A DNA stretch of 46,068 bases, taken from contig JAPOKN010000004.1 in the NCBI GenBank assembly GCA_029977605.1, positions 1 through 46,068 of the forward strand, given 5' to 3'. Shown one piece after another: positions 8,001 to 16,945 of this stretch (position 1 is its first letter; each line of letters starts with the position of its first letter). Origin of the DNA: Methanobacteriota archaeon. GTDB taxonomy: Archaea > Thermoplasmatota > Poseidoniia > MGIII > CG-Epi1. Under the pieces are notes generated by a model. The model ran no database searches, had not been told where the DNA came from, and saw only the letters and a program-made list of their open reading frames with translations. Made by a program: the position numbers and the translations under genes.

Positions 8001-11000
8001 GCACAAATATCAGATGATGGTGGAAGTACTTGGTCTATGATAACACCTATCGGCGGTTATCCAAATAATATCTACAATTACGCATACTACGGAAACCCAT
8101 TGCGCGGTCAACCAGCATACACATACTATGGATCTAGTACAGGTTTCACCAGTTCACCAGATTCAAATAAGTATATTGATGTAAAATTCAACCTTGATGC
8201 ATACACCGGTCAAGATGACATTATGTTTAGATGGGTTGCAGGATGGTCATCTATACCAACAGGATATGGATTCTATAATTCATTCTTGAGATTTGATGAC
8301 TTTGCAGTAACTGGTCTTGTGTACAACGATAACGTAGGAGTAAGTGCTTTAGAGCTTCCAGATCCAATTGGAATTGATGAGACTATTGCATTATCTACTA
8401 CAGTCATTAATGCAGGAATCAATAACCAAACAGCTGGAGCAGCTAAAGTAAGATTGCAATTAGGACCTATGGGTCTTGCAACTTACGATACTAGTGATGA
8501 CATAGAGTATACCTCTGTTTCAGAAGCTGCAGCAGCCGGTTGGAGTATGACAGATAAAGTATGTAATACTACATACGGAACATGTACTTCATGGGGAAGT
8601 CCAGCAGGTTTCACAATTGTCGCTGATGATGATACAACCGCATTAGGTCCAGAGGATGGAGAATTCGAGATGTACTACAGCGGTGGAAGTACAGAAACTA
8701 CTACACCTACCTTGAACTTCGCAGATGCTGAAAGTGATCTGAAATTAACCTTGAAACACAGATATAATTTCGATTATTATTCTGGCATGAGTACTGCATA
8801 CAATGGTGGACAAGTCTTGATTTCTACAGATGATGGAGACAATTGGGAATTATTCACACCTGAAGGCGGATATCCAGGAACAATGTACAATTATGCATAT
8901 TATGCAAATCCATTGTACAACCAAGCTGGATTCGTTCACTGTGGTGACTGTTCAGGAGTAAGTGGAACTGCTTCAGATAATGAAGACAAGTACATTGAAA
9001 CAGTATTCGACATGGCAGACTACGTTGGTGAAACAGAAGTCAAACTTAAGTTCCAAGTAGGAATGTATCGATATCAGTATCCAGGTGATGGAGAACACTG
9101 GTACATTGATTCATTAGCATTTACTGGAACTGGTATGGAGTCTGTAGCCTTTGAAGAAATTGTAGCAATTTCCGGAGCTGCAGGACCATTTGTTAGCGGT
9201 GAAAAATTCGAATATTCAAAAGATTACCACTTCCAAGTTCCAGGTGAATACAAAATCGAGTTCACTACTTGGATTGGATCAGATCCTTCAGCAGGAGATG
9301 ATTTTACAGGAGATAATACTGCAGCTGCAACACGTGAGACTATGTTTACCATAGCTGGAACAACAGCAGATGCAGATGCAACCTCTAACAAGAATGATGA
9401 ATTGAATAGAATGTATTACGAAGACGATTGGACATCAGCCAAGGATGGAGGTCCTCAGGACGGACATCAATGGAGAACAGATTCAACATCAAGTTCACCT
9501 GATTCACCAGTATGGTGGGTCGGACCTGATGCATATGGTTCTTCATACAATGGAGATGATGTAAGTCTAATGTCACCAGTAATTGATCTTTCACAAGCTA
9601 CCTCAGCAAAATTAGTGTTTGATCACGTTTTCTCATTCTACGCAAGTATTGGAAACTACAACTATTATTATGATGGTGGTAGAGTAGAAATTAGTACTAA
9701 TGGTGGAAGCACTTGGTCAGCCTTACCTGTCACATCAGGTCAAGGATATGGTGGATCTGTTTACAACTACGCATACTACGGTAACCCTCTAAGAGGTCAG
9801 CAAGCTTTCGTTGCATCTTCTTCAGCAGGTAATAGCATGGTAGAGACACAATGTAGTTTGAATGATTACACTGGCGAAGGTTTCGACAATGTAAGACTCA
9901 GATTCAGATACGGTGGAGCTTTCCCTAACTGGGGAAGTACTTGGAGCATTGACAATGTTGGTATCTACGGACTTGGTTTCGATTTGAAACAAACTAGTTC
10001 ATCTGTACCTTACACATTAGAAGTCGGTGAATCCAGTACAATAACTACCTCGTTTATTAACCAAGGTAAAGGAGACCTAGGTGCCGGTGGCGCAATGTCT
10101 GAAGCTTATGCATACGCATATGTTAACGACATGAGCGGTAACGAGCTATGGTCTTCATCCAGCTCATTGGGTAACTTAGACATGGCATATTATGATGAAA
10201 ACGGAAACACATTTGCTGGAGAATCTACTCCAACAATTAGTTTCGATTTCCCAGGTATGTCCAATGCAGGTATGTACACAGCAGGTGTAATGGTTGCAGA
10301 CTCTAATGGAGACATGTTGTCAGATTTATTCTCAGCAAACAATGATGCAAATCATATGTTGTTAGTAGGTCTTGGAGCTGACATGGGTTCACCAATGCTA
10401 GCAGGCGGATCTAACTGGGGCGCAGCTTCAGATGTTCCATCAGATGTTGGTGCAGGTGCTCTTGGAGTCGCTTGGGATGAAACAGGCGTTGCAACAGGAA
10501 CATTAGACATAGATATTGCAAGTCAAGGAACAGGATTTGTCCCTGAATCACCTACAGTTCAAATTGGAACAACTGTGAAATGGACTAATTCAGATACCAT
10601 GACTCATACTGTAACTGATAAAGCATCAGAGTTTGATTCATTCGATATCGCACCAGGTAGTTCCTTTGAATTAACGTTCAATGAAATAGGAGTGTTCACT
10701 TACTACTGTAAATACCATCCAATGATGGAAGGTACAATTACAGTAACATCTGACAATAGTGCAGATGAGCAAGCAAGAACAAACTACATCAATGTCTGGT
10801 CTGCAGAATCATACTTGTTCTTCTGGGCTAAGTATGACCTTTCTGATGATAGTGCAATATCTGTATATGCACAAAAGAAAGGCTCAGACATAGATGATGC
10901 AGGAACACTAGCTCTTTGGGGAGCTAATGGATTCAAGATAATGGATGGTTCAGATCATTCAGAAGTCGGAGATTCTTTAACTGGAGATAGCGGCTGGAAC

Positions 11001-12146
11001 CCATATTATATCTATTTAGATTCTAATAAATTGGGTTACAACAGTTTAGCATATGATCCAGAAGAAGATAATTCCTATGCATTTGTCTTCAGAGCACGTG
11101 GTGTAGAAGGTACAGCTGAGATTGGAAACGTACAAGTTGTGAGAACACAAGATACAGGTTTCTTCTTCGCTAAAGATAATCCAAATAAGCTAACTTATGA
11201 AATATTCCCAAGTTTAGCTGTAGAAATGGATTATTTCGCTAAGAACATAGGTACAGAAGACAATGAGTTCCAATTCACTCCTCACTTGGTTGCACAAGGT
11301 AAGGATTACATGGGAGCTGCATTCACAATAACAGTACAAGTGTTAGTTAATGGAGTAGAAGATAATGATGTATCTTCAACATCAGACGGTAATGGAACTT
11401 ACACATATGGAGTAGAAATGGCTCCAGATGATGAAGCATTAATTACTGTAAGATTCTTAGCTCCAGACTTTGACTCTGAGAAAGGTGAACCTGCAGGAAA
11501 CCGCAAATTCGATGTGAAAATGGATCCTACTGACACAGGTAGTGATGAAGAAATGAGAGAGCCAACTTCGGCAACCTTGTTCATTAAGCCATCACAATTT
11601 GTTCTAGGCGATATGTCATACGACAGAGCAGGAGTTCTTGAAGGCGATTCATTAGCAATCACTGTAAAAGCATGGAACGAAGGAAACTACGCTTCAGATG
11701 TCTTAATGGTGGTCTATGTAATTGATTCAACTGGAGATGCATACAACACACCAGACGGTGTAAAACGTATGACTAGAGTAGCTTCAACTACAGAACCAGT
11801 AATGGCACCAAAACCAGTTCTTGAGTCACAAGGAATCTATCAGACATGGTACCCAATAACAGCAGTTTGGGAAGAAGCATTCATACCAGGTGAAACAACT
11901 CAGGATTTCACAAATGTTGAGTTATACGCAATGATTAATCCAGATCCAGAGCAACAAGACGTTGACAATGGTTACAAGAAACAAGACGAATACTTGAACC
12001 AAAAAGACGACAATGATGCGTTCGGACAGATTGCAGTTGTTAAAGACAAATCATCTACTCCATCTTTCGCACTTGGAATAGTAGGTATGTCAGTAGCAGC
12101 ATTAATTGCAGCAGCTGGTGCTTCTCTAAGAAGAGAAGAAGAATAA
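5022..12146 (+). CDS. Giant secreted, C-terminally anchored protein with four MAM-like modules and a cupredoxin domain
   Basis: This is a 2374-residue exported surface protein of unknown function. Residues 15-40 form a signal peptide or N-terminal helix (TLMAVVVVVTMVTSTFVLF). A beta-rich domain follows (about 45-262), then a CARDB-like stretch. Four MAM/immune-inhibitor-A-like modules lie near 333-837, 909-1103, 1155-1372 and 1467-1653. They share a YNYAYYGNPLRGQ-type loop and an STDGGNNWE-type strand. Module 1 carries an extra insert of about 280 residues that looks propeller-like. Residues 1826-1911 are a cupredoxin with all type 1 copper ligands: H1862, C1896, H1899 and M1902 (CKYHPMM). 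More CARDB-like domains follow. The tail TPSFALGIVG, hydrophobic stretch, RREEE resembles an archaeosortase-type sorting signal or a plain anchor. The next gene is a rhomboid protease. Confidence 0.85.
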   Translation: MQETYKIEKRDWAATLMAVVVVVTMVTSTFVLFAPEASARTGSDSYGYSFKDSAETDGPTYDWTDIVSSGTKLLGSTTDGAQGPFNIGFDFEFYETSYDKFYNGGDNGYITFGGAVSNAWTPYALPATQLGQNAIVAGWFDGGFCTSRNPNSGVYYETVGDEGSRQLIIQMQDQVYWSARDGSSYCNSGSAWATNTITWQILLNEGSNSIVLQYKDATGGSFYDNEYLTSGIQGVVDGTQYGLQYKYRSTPSSTIADETAVKFVAPPPKRNDLKLSATTIPQPISLAEDNILGATVTNNGVNCDTAGDCTPVPETDVDVTASIFSVKETVTEFDFDDRSNAEGWTHSGIGGASSKWTQALNDGVGNYNYGEEGTDDGSWSSGRKSTTFSGLFSDNQRIHYDGTDILVADDGSNSVKKIDTTDNSVTTILGPDLTNLRNVLDVTSDEDYYYTLARASSTYSSTTRICKWDRDDGAMVGSCSTAGKYGTALTIYEDADELFLLQTSSSSTYRKIVGFSTSNLATNGKSISYGSGVSSYYYSQDIDADENTGDVYISYREYNGRMRAYERATDGSYCASTSCYTQVYTGARYPISMEVHDNYAYIMGYYYSSWYGGIKKMPTNSLSSITTVISSFTQGTYKGSLAITDSEDIYVSSNYAYSYYNFLNYQDAVYYFESGSTSGTATTTIGPAPTYLAALSSPAMDLSDAVGLEMSFKISYNFYFRYEGAYLEVSTDGGNNWEYISNDKLSGKKYYGTTYTTWGNPLVTSRDAWTYYDTDGRYSSYSNTENWKETTATLDEYTGYDDVRLRFVVGYNTYSMSYYNAFFRVDDVSFTALEADETFATETQTIDSLDFKASESVSFFATNKFKPSAEGLQVGDTVGISINVPGNANDEDKTNQRVVVFREVKYVIFSDDFEGGDKGWTDGKVQYGTSDWAVRSISASSGANSMDSGYRNSNPVPSDTYVSTPALDLGLPVEAELQMKIAYYGYYTYDGYQAQISDDGGSTWSMITPIGGYPNNIYNYAYYGNPLRGQPAYTYYGSSTGFTSSPDSNKYIDVKFNLDAYTGQDDIMFRWVAGWSSIPTGYGFYNSFLRFDDFAVTGLVYNDNVGVSALELPDPIGIDETIALSTTVINAGINNQTAGAAKVRLQLGPMGLATYDTSDDIEYTSVSEAAAAGWSMTDKVCNTTYGTCTSWGSPAGFTIVADDDTTALGPEDGEFEMYYSGGSTETTTPTLNFADAESDLKLTLKHRYNFDYYSGMSTAYNGGQVLISTDDGDNWELFTPEGGYPGTMYNYAYYANPLYNQAGFVHCGDCSGVSGTASDNEDKYIETVFDMADYVGETEVKLKFQVGMYRYQYPGDGEHWYIDSLAFTGTGMESVAFEEIVAISGAAGPFVSGEKFEYSKDYHFQVPGEYKIEFTTWIGSDPSAGDDFTGDNTAAATRETMFTIAGTTADADATSNKNDELNRMYYEDDWTSAKDGGPQDGHQWRTDSTSSSPDSPVWWVGPDAYGSSYNGDDVSLMSPVIDLSQATSAKLVFDHVFSFYASIGNYNYYYDGGRVEISTNGGSTWSALPVTSGQGYGGSVYNYAYYGNPLRGQQAFVASSSAGNSMVETQCSLNDYTGEGFDNVRLRFRYGGAFPNWGSTWSIDNVGIYGLGFDLKQTSSSVPYTLEVGESSTITTSFINQGKGDLGAGGAMSEAYAYAYVNDMSGNELWSSSSSLGNLDMAYYDENGNTFAGESTPTISFDFPGMSNAGMYTAGVMVADSNGDMLSDLFSANNDANHMLLVGLGADMGSPMLAGGSNWGAASDVPSDVGAGALGVAWDETGVATGTLDIDIASQGTGFVPESPTVQIGTTVKWTNSDTMTHTVTDKASEFDSFDIAPGSSFELTFNEIGVFTYYCKYHPMMEGTITVTSDNSADEQARTNYINVWSAESYLFFWAKYDLSDDSAISVYAQKKGSDIDDAGTLALWGANGFKIMDGSDHSEVGDSLTGDSGWNPYYIYLDSNKLGYNSLAYDPEEDNSYAFVFRARGVEGTAEIGNVQVVRTQDTGFFFAKDNPNKLTYEIFPSLAVEMDYFAKNIGTEDNEFQFTPHLVAQGKDYMGAAFTITVQVLVNGVEDNDVSSTSDGNGTYTYGVEMAPDDEALITVRFLAPDFDSEKGEPAGNRKFDVKMDPTDTGSDEEMREPTSATLFIKPSQFVLGDMSYDRAGVLEGDSLAITVKAWNEGNYASDVLMVVYVIDSTGDAYNTPDGVKRMTRVASTTEPVMAPKPVLESQGIYQTWYPITAVWEEAFIPGETTQDFTNVELYAMINPDPEQQDVDNGYKKQDEYLNQKDDNDAFGQIAVVKDKSSTPSFALGIVGMSVAALIAAAGASLRREEE

Positions 12147-12164
12147 GTAAGTCAATGAGGAAAA

Positions 12165-12183
12165 GGGGAAGTTTTACTTCCCC
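12165..12183 (+). terminator. Hairpin terminator after the giant secreted protein gene
   Basis: GGGGAAGT (12165-12172) and ACTTCCCC (12176-12183) form a perfect 8-bp stem with a TTT loop, followed by CTATTTT. It lies 18 nt after the stop codon and before the rhomboid promoter region. Confidence 0.6.
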
Positions 12184-12192
12184 CTATTTTCC

Positions 12193-12203
12193 GCTTTAAA
12201 TAT
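12193..12203 (+). promoter_or_regulatory. TATA-like box upstream of the rhomboid gene
   Basis: The sequence GCTTTAAATAT at about 12193-12203 is TATA-like and follows the terminator hairpin, suggesting the rhomboid gene has its own promoter. A second AT-rich box (TTTTAAAT near 12230) is too close to the ATG at 12244. Confidence 0.4.
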
Positions 12204-12243
12204 TAGCGTCAGCTTTAATGAGGCCTAGTTTTAAATCGGGAAT

Positions 12244-13152
12244 ATGGCGGAGCCAATATCATCAATGGGAACATTGATTCTGATTACAATAGGATTATTA
12301 GTTTCATACTATTGTTTACGAAACCAGTTCATGGTTTCCCAGTCATTGGTTTTCATAAATTTTTCAATATTCGCAAGTTGGTGGATGATTTATCTACTAT
12401 CTCCAAAATTAGGAATTGAAGCTCTAATTGATCTAGGTTTCAAATCGCAATACATTGCCGAGCCACAATTTAGATTAGTTTCGATCATAACAGCTATGTT
12501 CATGCACGGTGGTTCGATGCATATTCTGATGAATATGCTAGTTCTAATTTTGTTAGGAGTTCCATTTGAAGAGAGAATAGGTTCTAGGTCCTTTTTTCTG
12601 ATTTACTTTATTTCAGGAATTTTAGGTTCTTTGATCACAGGGTCAGTATCAGTTTTCAATGCAGAAGGCCTTAACACATTGAATATAGGAGCCTCGGGCG
12701 CCGTTTTTGGAATAATGGGTGGTTTTGCCTTATTGTATCCTCGAGATGAGATACCAATGTTACTAGGTCCAATTTTTCTCCAAAGAGTCCCTGTGATTCT
12801 TGCAACAATAGTCTTTGTGGCGATGGAAACACTATATGTTGGAATGAATACACAAGACGGTATTGGCCATGGAACACACATGGCTTCATTTATAGCAGGG
12901 GTTTTTCTTTCACCATTGTTTCCTAAGAGGGGAATTGTTGAAAAACAATCAATTAGTTTTGATATAAATTATCTTACTAAATTATATGATAAAAGTAGTA
13001 AAGGTGAATACGAGTTATCAATGTTGAAACAGGCAGATGAACCAGAGTTACAATCAGCCTGGTTAGAAACATTCTTAGAGAAACAAACATGCTTAGAATG
13101 CACTGGCAAGCTAGATTCAAAGGGCGTTTGTTCAGATTGCGATACTAGTTAG
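12244..13152 (+). CDS. Rhomboid-family intramembrane serine protease with C-terminal zinc ribbon
   Basis: Rhomboids cleave membrane-spanning segments of other proteins. The catalytic serine is in GASGAVFG (S151) and the catalytic histidine in HMASFIAG (H212). The HGGSMHILMNMLVLILLG segment is the conserved L1/TM2 region, and about six membrane helices span residues 10-225. The last 25 residues hold CLEC...CSDC, a likely zinc ribbon in the cytoplasm, which is an extra beyond the minimal rhomboid. The gene lies directly downstream of the giant anchored protein, whose C-terminal helix is rich in glycine and alanine. A protease-substrate link is possible but unproven. The stop codon abuts that of the convergent transporter. 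Confidence 0.92.
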   Translation: MAEPISSMGTLILITIGLLVSYYCLRNQFMVSQSLVFINFSIFASWWMIYLLSPKLGIEALIDLGFKSQYIAEPQFRLVSIITAMFMHGGSMHILMNMLVLILLGVPFEERIGSRSFFLIYFISGILGSLITGSVSVFNAEGLNTLNIGASGAVFGIMGGFALLYPRDEIPMLLGPIFLQRVPVILATIVFVAMETLYVGMNTQDGIGHGTHMASFIAGVFLSPLFPKRGIVEKQSISFDINYLTKLYDKSSKGEYELSMLKQADEPELQSAWLETFLEKQTCLECTGKLDSKGVCSDCDTS

Positions 13153-14619
13153 CTAAGCAGTCAGGAAATGGTCGTAGAATAGGGCAACAACTATTGAGCC
13201 TATAGTACAAGTTATAATCATAACAGGAACTCCTACACCAAGCCATTCTTTGGTTGAAATTTTGTGCCCGCCTCTTTCGCTAATTGCAATGGTCATAACG
13301 TTTGCACTAGAACCAATAGGGGTAGCATTTCCTCCAAATCCACAGCCAATAGCTAAAGCCCAATACAGAGGGATAATATCTACTTCAGCTACACCAGTAA
13401 TTGGATCTTTACTTAATTCTCCTATTTCTAGTATTACAGGTAGCATAGCTGCACAAAAAGGAATGTTATCAACTATGGCAGATGCAATAGCGGAAACCCA
13501 AATGAGAACAATAACCAATACCACGGGACTGTTATGTATTGATCCATCAGGTCCAAAATTATCAAATATCATATTAGCTATAGCCTCTAGATATCCCATA
13601 GCTTCCAGCCCTCCAACCATAACAAATAACCCTGCGAAGAATAAAAGTGCACCCCATTCGACTTTATGCACAACTTCATGGATATCCATACGTTTTTCCT
13701 CGGGAACGCCTAGCATACTAATTGACATAGCAATACCTGCACCACCGAGAGATACTGCGGAAATTTCTAAATCTAAATGCAAAAGTTCCACAGCAGCAAA
13801 CATTACAACAGTTACTGCCAAAGCTCCTAAAGTTCTGTACATCAAAGTATCATTTTTTACAGCTTCCCATTCATCTTCACTAGTTACTTCTTCCACATTC
13901 TGAGGTTTAACTTCTCTCCAGTTTTTGAAGTGGCGATGCATAAACCAGAGAGTAGCACCCCAAGCAATTATGGCCAAAGGAGTTAAGTGGTAGATAAAAC
14001 TCATAAAACCGAATCCTAAGCCTCGAGCGCTTGCATATGACGCGATTAAAACGTTAGGAGGATCTCCTACTAATGTTGCAACACCTCCTGTGTTTGAAAA
14101 GATTGCTAGGGCAATTAGTGGTGGGATAGGATTAATTTCAATCTTAGAGCAAATTTTTAGGGTTACAGGTGCAATTAGAATCAAAGCTGTAACATTATCA
14201 ATAAAGACGGAGATTACAGTGGTGAAAGTTCCTAGATAGAATACCAATTTCCAAGGATCTCCGCCTGATAATTTTGTAGCTTTTATTGCCACAAATTCAA
14301 AGAAACCACTTATTTCTAGCATTCCAGCAAAGATCATCATTCCCAATAGTAATCCTATGACGTTGAAATCTATAGCCTCAAACAGATTATTTTCACATAC
14401 AGCACCGGCTTCACCGTGACCACCTCCTGTACACCAAGTTAGAGAATTGTAGTAAGTTCCAACCAGGAGCATTCCAACGGCACCTCCCCAAGCTGCTAAA
14501 ACACGATCTACAATTTCCCCTAAAATTAAAGCGAAAGCAATCAAAAATACCAGCAAAATTAAAATGGCCTCAATAGACCCAGTATCAGCTACATAACTAC
14601 TAGTTGCATCTGTCGACAT
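13153..14619 (-). CDS. ArsB/NhaD/SLC13-type ion transporter (probable Na+/H+ antiporter or anion permease)
   Basis: This 488-residue polytopic membrane protein belongs to the ion transporter superfamily. It shows the two inverted half-repeats expected of the fold. The first half has FIDNVTALILIAPVTLKI and NTGGVATLVGDPPNVLIA; the second has IVDNIPFCAAMLPVILEI and GGNATPIGSSANVM. The GDPPN motif is typical of the NhaD/P-protein/ArsB branch. A cysteine-containing extracytoplasmic loop near the N-terminus (CTGGGHGEAGAVCENN) and a charged cytoplasmic loop in the middle are visible. The transported ion cannot be read from sequence: sodium/proton exchange suits a marine cell, but arsenite or a dicarboxylate is possible. 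A TATA-like box about 25 nt upstream suggests a leaderless mRNA. Confidence 0.85.
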   Translation of the reverse strand: MSTDATSSYVADTGSIEAILILLVFLIAFALILGEIVDRVLAAWGGAVGMLLVGTYYNSLTWCTGGGHGEAGAVCENNLFEAIDFNVIGLLLGMMIFAGMLEISGFFEFVAIKATKLSGGDPWKLVFYLGTFTTVISVFIDNVTALILIAPVTLKICSKIEINPIPPLIALAIFSNTGGVATLVGDPPNVLIASYASARGLGFGFMSFIYHLTPLAIIAWGATLWFMHRHFKNWREVKPQNVEEVTSEDEWEAVKNDTLMYRTLGALAVTVVMFAAVELLHLDLEISAVSLGGAGIAMSISMLGVPEEKRMDIHEVVHKVEWGALLFFAGLFVMVGGLEAMGYLEAIANMIFDNFGPDGSIHNSPVVLVIVLIWVSAIASAIVDNIPFCAAMLPVILEIGELSKDPITGVAEVDIIPLYWALAIGCGFGGNATPIGSSANVMTIAISERGGHKISTKEWLGVGVPVMIITCTIGSIVVALFYDHFLTA

Positions 14620-14650
14620 AAGTTAAATATTCAAAGGTAGGATTAAAAGC

Positions 14651-16945
14651 TTAAGCCATCCTATTCCATAGAGGTTCGGTCCATTTTTTTCTCAATTCTT
14701 CAATTGAAAACATGATACTTTCTTTTTCATTTAATACAAAGTTCACGTTCTTATTTACAGTTCCAATTTTTTTAGCAAAATCAAATCTTTTAGAAAATTC
14801 TCCTTCGAGGCCAGGTTTAACTTGAACGATCCATCTTCCATTTGATTCATTAAATAATTCTAAATCAGCCCTCATGTCTCCAGATAAATTTATTTCAGCT
14901 CCAACTCCACTCATGCACATTTCAATTATTGCAAGTGCCATACCTCCTGTAGAAATGTCATGGCATGCGACAACTTCTCCGCATTCGATAGCATCAATTA
15001 GTTGTTCCATTCTAGGAATAAATGAATCAAAGTCAGTGGTAGGTACATTAGGGCAATTAATGCCTAAGGTTCTATAATACAAACTAGCGCCCAGCTGTTG
15101 TTTATTGTCTCCTACTAGCCATATATCACCTTCATTCTTCAAATCACTAGTAACACATTTTCTGATATCATCAACAAGTCCGATTCCCATTAGAACAGGT
15201 GTAGGAGGTATTGCACCTTCAGCAGTCTCGTTGTATAAGCTAACATTACCTGAAACATAAGGGACGTCAACAGAAGTTGCGGCATCTCTGAGTGCATCAC
15301 AACTTGACTTAAATTGTCCCATAATCTCAGGCCTTTGAGGATTTCCAAAACATAAACAATCAGCTAATGAATCAATCCTAGCACCTACAGAAGCCAAATT
15401 ACGACAAATCTCCTCGACAGCGCTCATTGTGCCATGGTATGGATTGGCTTCCATCAAGTGAGGATTGATGTCTGTAGTCAAAGCAAGCCCTTTCCAAGAA
15501 TCCTCTACAGGCTTTAATACCGATGAATCTCCATGAACTTCTTTACCGATTTTACCCTGAATTGGTTTAATTGCTGTAGCGCCCCTGACCTCATGATCAT
15601 ATTGCCTAATTACCCAGTCTTTCGAAGCAACCTCAGGATTACTGATAATTTCCTCTATTGTTTTAGATAAATTCAAAGGAAGTTCAGGTAATTCTACCGC
15701 TTCTAAATTGTTAACTTCAGGTAAAGTATATGGCCGATTGTATACTGGCCCTCCGGTTGTAAACTCTAAGTCCAAATTCAAAATTTCAGTATTGTGAAAT
15801 CTTACAATATTTCGTTTTTCTTTGATTACTTCTCCAATTGCAACAGCTTCGACGTCCCATGCATTACACCGATCTAGAACGGTTTGTACATCATTAGGCT
15901 TAACAGTAAACATCATTCTTTCTTGAGATTCAGAAACCCAAATTTCCCAGGGTGCCATATTTTTTAATTTTAAATGAACTTTTTCTAAGTCAACTTTTGC
16001 ACCAAAACCAGCATCTAAGGCAAGTTCACCTACAACACAGGAGAGTCCGCCACCTCCTAAATCTTTCATTCCAGTTAATAATCCTAATTCATTCAATTCT
16101 AAGCATAAATGCATCAAAGGTTCTTTTGTAATGGGATCGCCTAATTGAACTGCTCCAATATCATCTTCAGATCCGGCATCTAAATCTCTAGAAGCAAAAG
16201 TAACGCCATGTATTCCGTCTCTTCCTGTTTTTCCACCGGCTAATATGTAAATATCACCTATATCTCCAGCATGACTATGAATCATCAAATCTTTTTTTAC
16301 TATACCAATGCACCCTACATTTACTAAAGGATTTCCAGTGTATCTTGGATGGAAAGCAACTTGTCCAGCAACAGTTGGAATTCCTACTCTGTTTCCGTAG
16401 TCTCGAATTCCGGCTACGACGCCACCCATTAGGTATTGTGGATGTTTAATCCCATCAGGAAGCTCATCGCGAGGCAAGTCTAAATTTCCAAAAAAGATAG
16501 GATCTACAAGCGCAATAGGTTGTGCGCCCATGCACACGACATCCCTTAGTATTCCTCCAATTCCGGTTGCAGACCCTCCGTAAGGATCCAATGCAGAAGG
16601 ATGATTATGGGATTCTAATCCGACAGCATAATAATGCTCATCATCAAATTCCATAATGCCTGCATCTTCCCGTGCGACAACTTTTTTTGATGATTTCAAC
16701 CCAAAAACAGTTTCTTCTAAAACAGGTTTTGATGATTTATAGCAACAATGTTCAGACCATGCTTGATCTATAGCCTGTAGTTCAACATCAGTGGGTTTTC
16801 TTCCTTCTTTAGAAAAGTATTTTTTTACATTTTCCATTTCATCACTTAGTAAACCAAGCCCTAAAGATTTTACAACTTCATCCAAATCAGAATTCTCTAA
16901 ATCAACGTAAAAAACATTTTCCAAATTTTTAACCGGTTCAAGCAT
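14651..16945 (-). CDS. purL: Phosphoribosylformylglycinamidine synthase subunit PurL
   Basis: PurL is the synthase subunit that converts FGAR to FGAM in purine biosynthesis, using ATP and ammonia from PurQ. The 764-residue length fits the short PurL that works with separate PurS and PurQ. Visible features are the EHCCYKSSKP segment, the HNHPSALDPYGGSATGIGG catalytic/ATP region, KDLGGGGLSC, and the second-half CHDISTGGMALAI, reflecting the internal repeat. Its ATG directly follows the purS stop codon with no gap, so the two are surely co-transcribed. purQ is not in this window. Confidence 0.97.
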   Translation of the reverse strand: MLEPVKNLENVFYVDLENSDLDEVVKSLGLGLLSDEMENVKKYFSKEGRKPTDVELQAIDQAWSEHCCYKSSKPVLEETVFGLKSSKKVVAREDAGIMEFDDEHYYAVGLESHNHPSALDPYGGSATGIGGILRDVVCMGAQPIALVDPIFFGNLDLPRDELPDGIKHPQYLMGGVVAGIRDYGNRVGIPTVAGQVAFHPRYTGNPLVNVGCIGIVKKDLMIHSHAGDIGDIYILAGGKTGRDGIHGVTFASRDLDAGSEDDIGAVQLGDPITKEPLMHLCLELNELGLLTGMKDLGGGGLSCVVGELALDAGFGAKVDLEKVHLKLKNMAPWEIWVSESQERMMFTVKPNDVQTVLDRCNAWDVEAVAIGEVIKEKRNIVRFHNTEILNLDLEFTTGGPVYNRPYTLPEVNNLEAVELPELPLNLSKTIEEIISNPEVASKDWVIRQYDHEVRGATAIKPIQGKIGKEVHGDSSVLKPVEDSWKGLALTTDINPHLMEANPYHGTMSAVEEICRNLASVGARIDSLADCLCFGNPQRPEIMGQFKSSCDALRDAATSVDVPYVSGNVSLYNETAEGAIPPTPVLMGIGLVDDIRKCVTSDLKNEGDIWLVGDNKQQLGASLYYRTLGINCPNVPTTDFDSFIPRMEQLIDAIECGEVVACHDISTGGMALAIIEMCMSGVGAEINLSGDMRADLELFNESNGRWIVQVKPGLEGEFSKRFDFAKKIGTVNKNVNFVLNEKESIMFSIEELRKKWTEPLWNRMA

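Noticed and set aside
6018-9978. Repeated modules in the giant gene as signs of a mobile element
   Set aside because: The repeats are protein-domain repeats with diverged DNA; no terminal inverted repeats, transposase or target duplication is visible.
13250-13903. A 217-residue open frame on the plus strand
   Set aside because: It lies fully antisense to the transporter gene and its translation is a low-complexity S/I/P/T mix with no domain. The opposite strand encodes clear transporter motifs.
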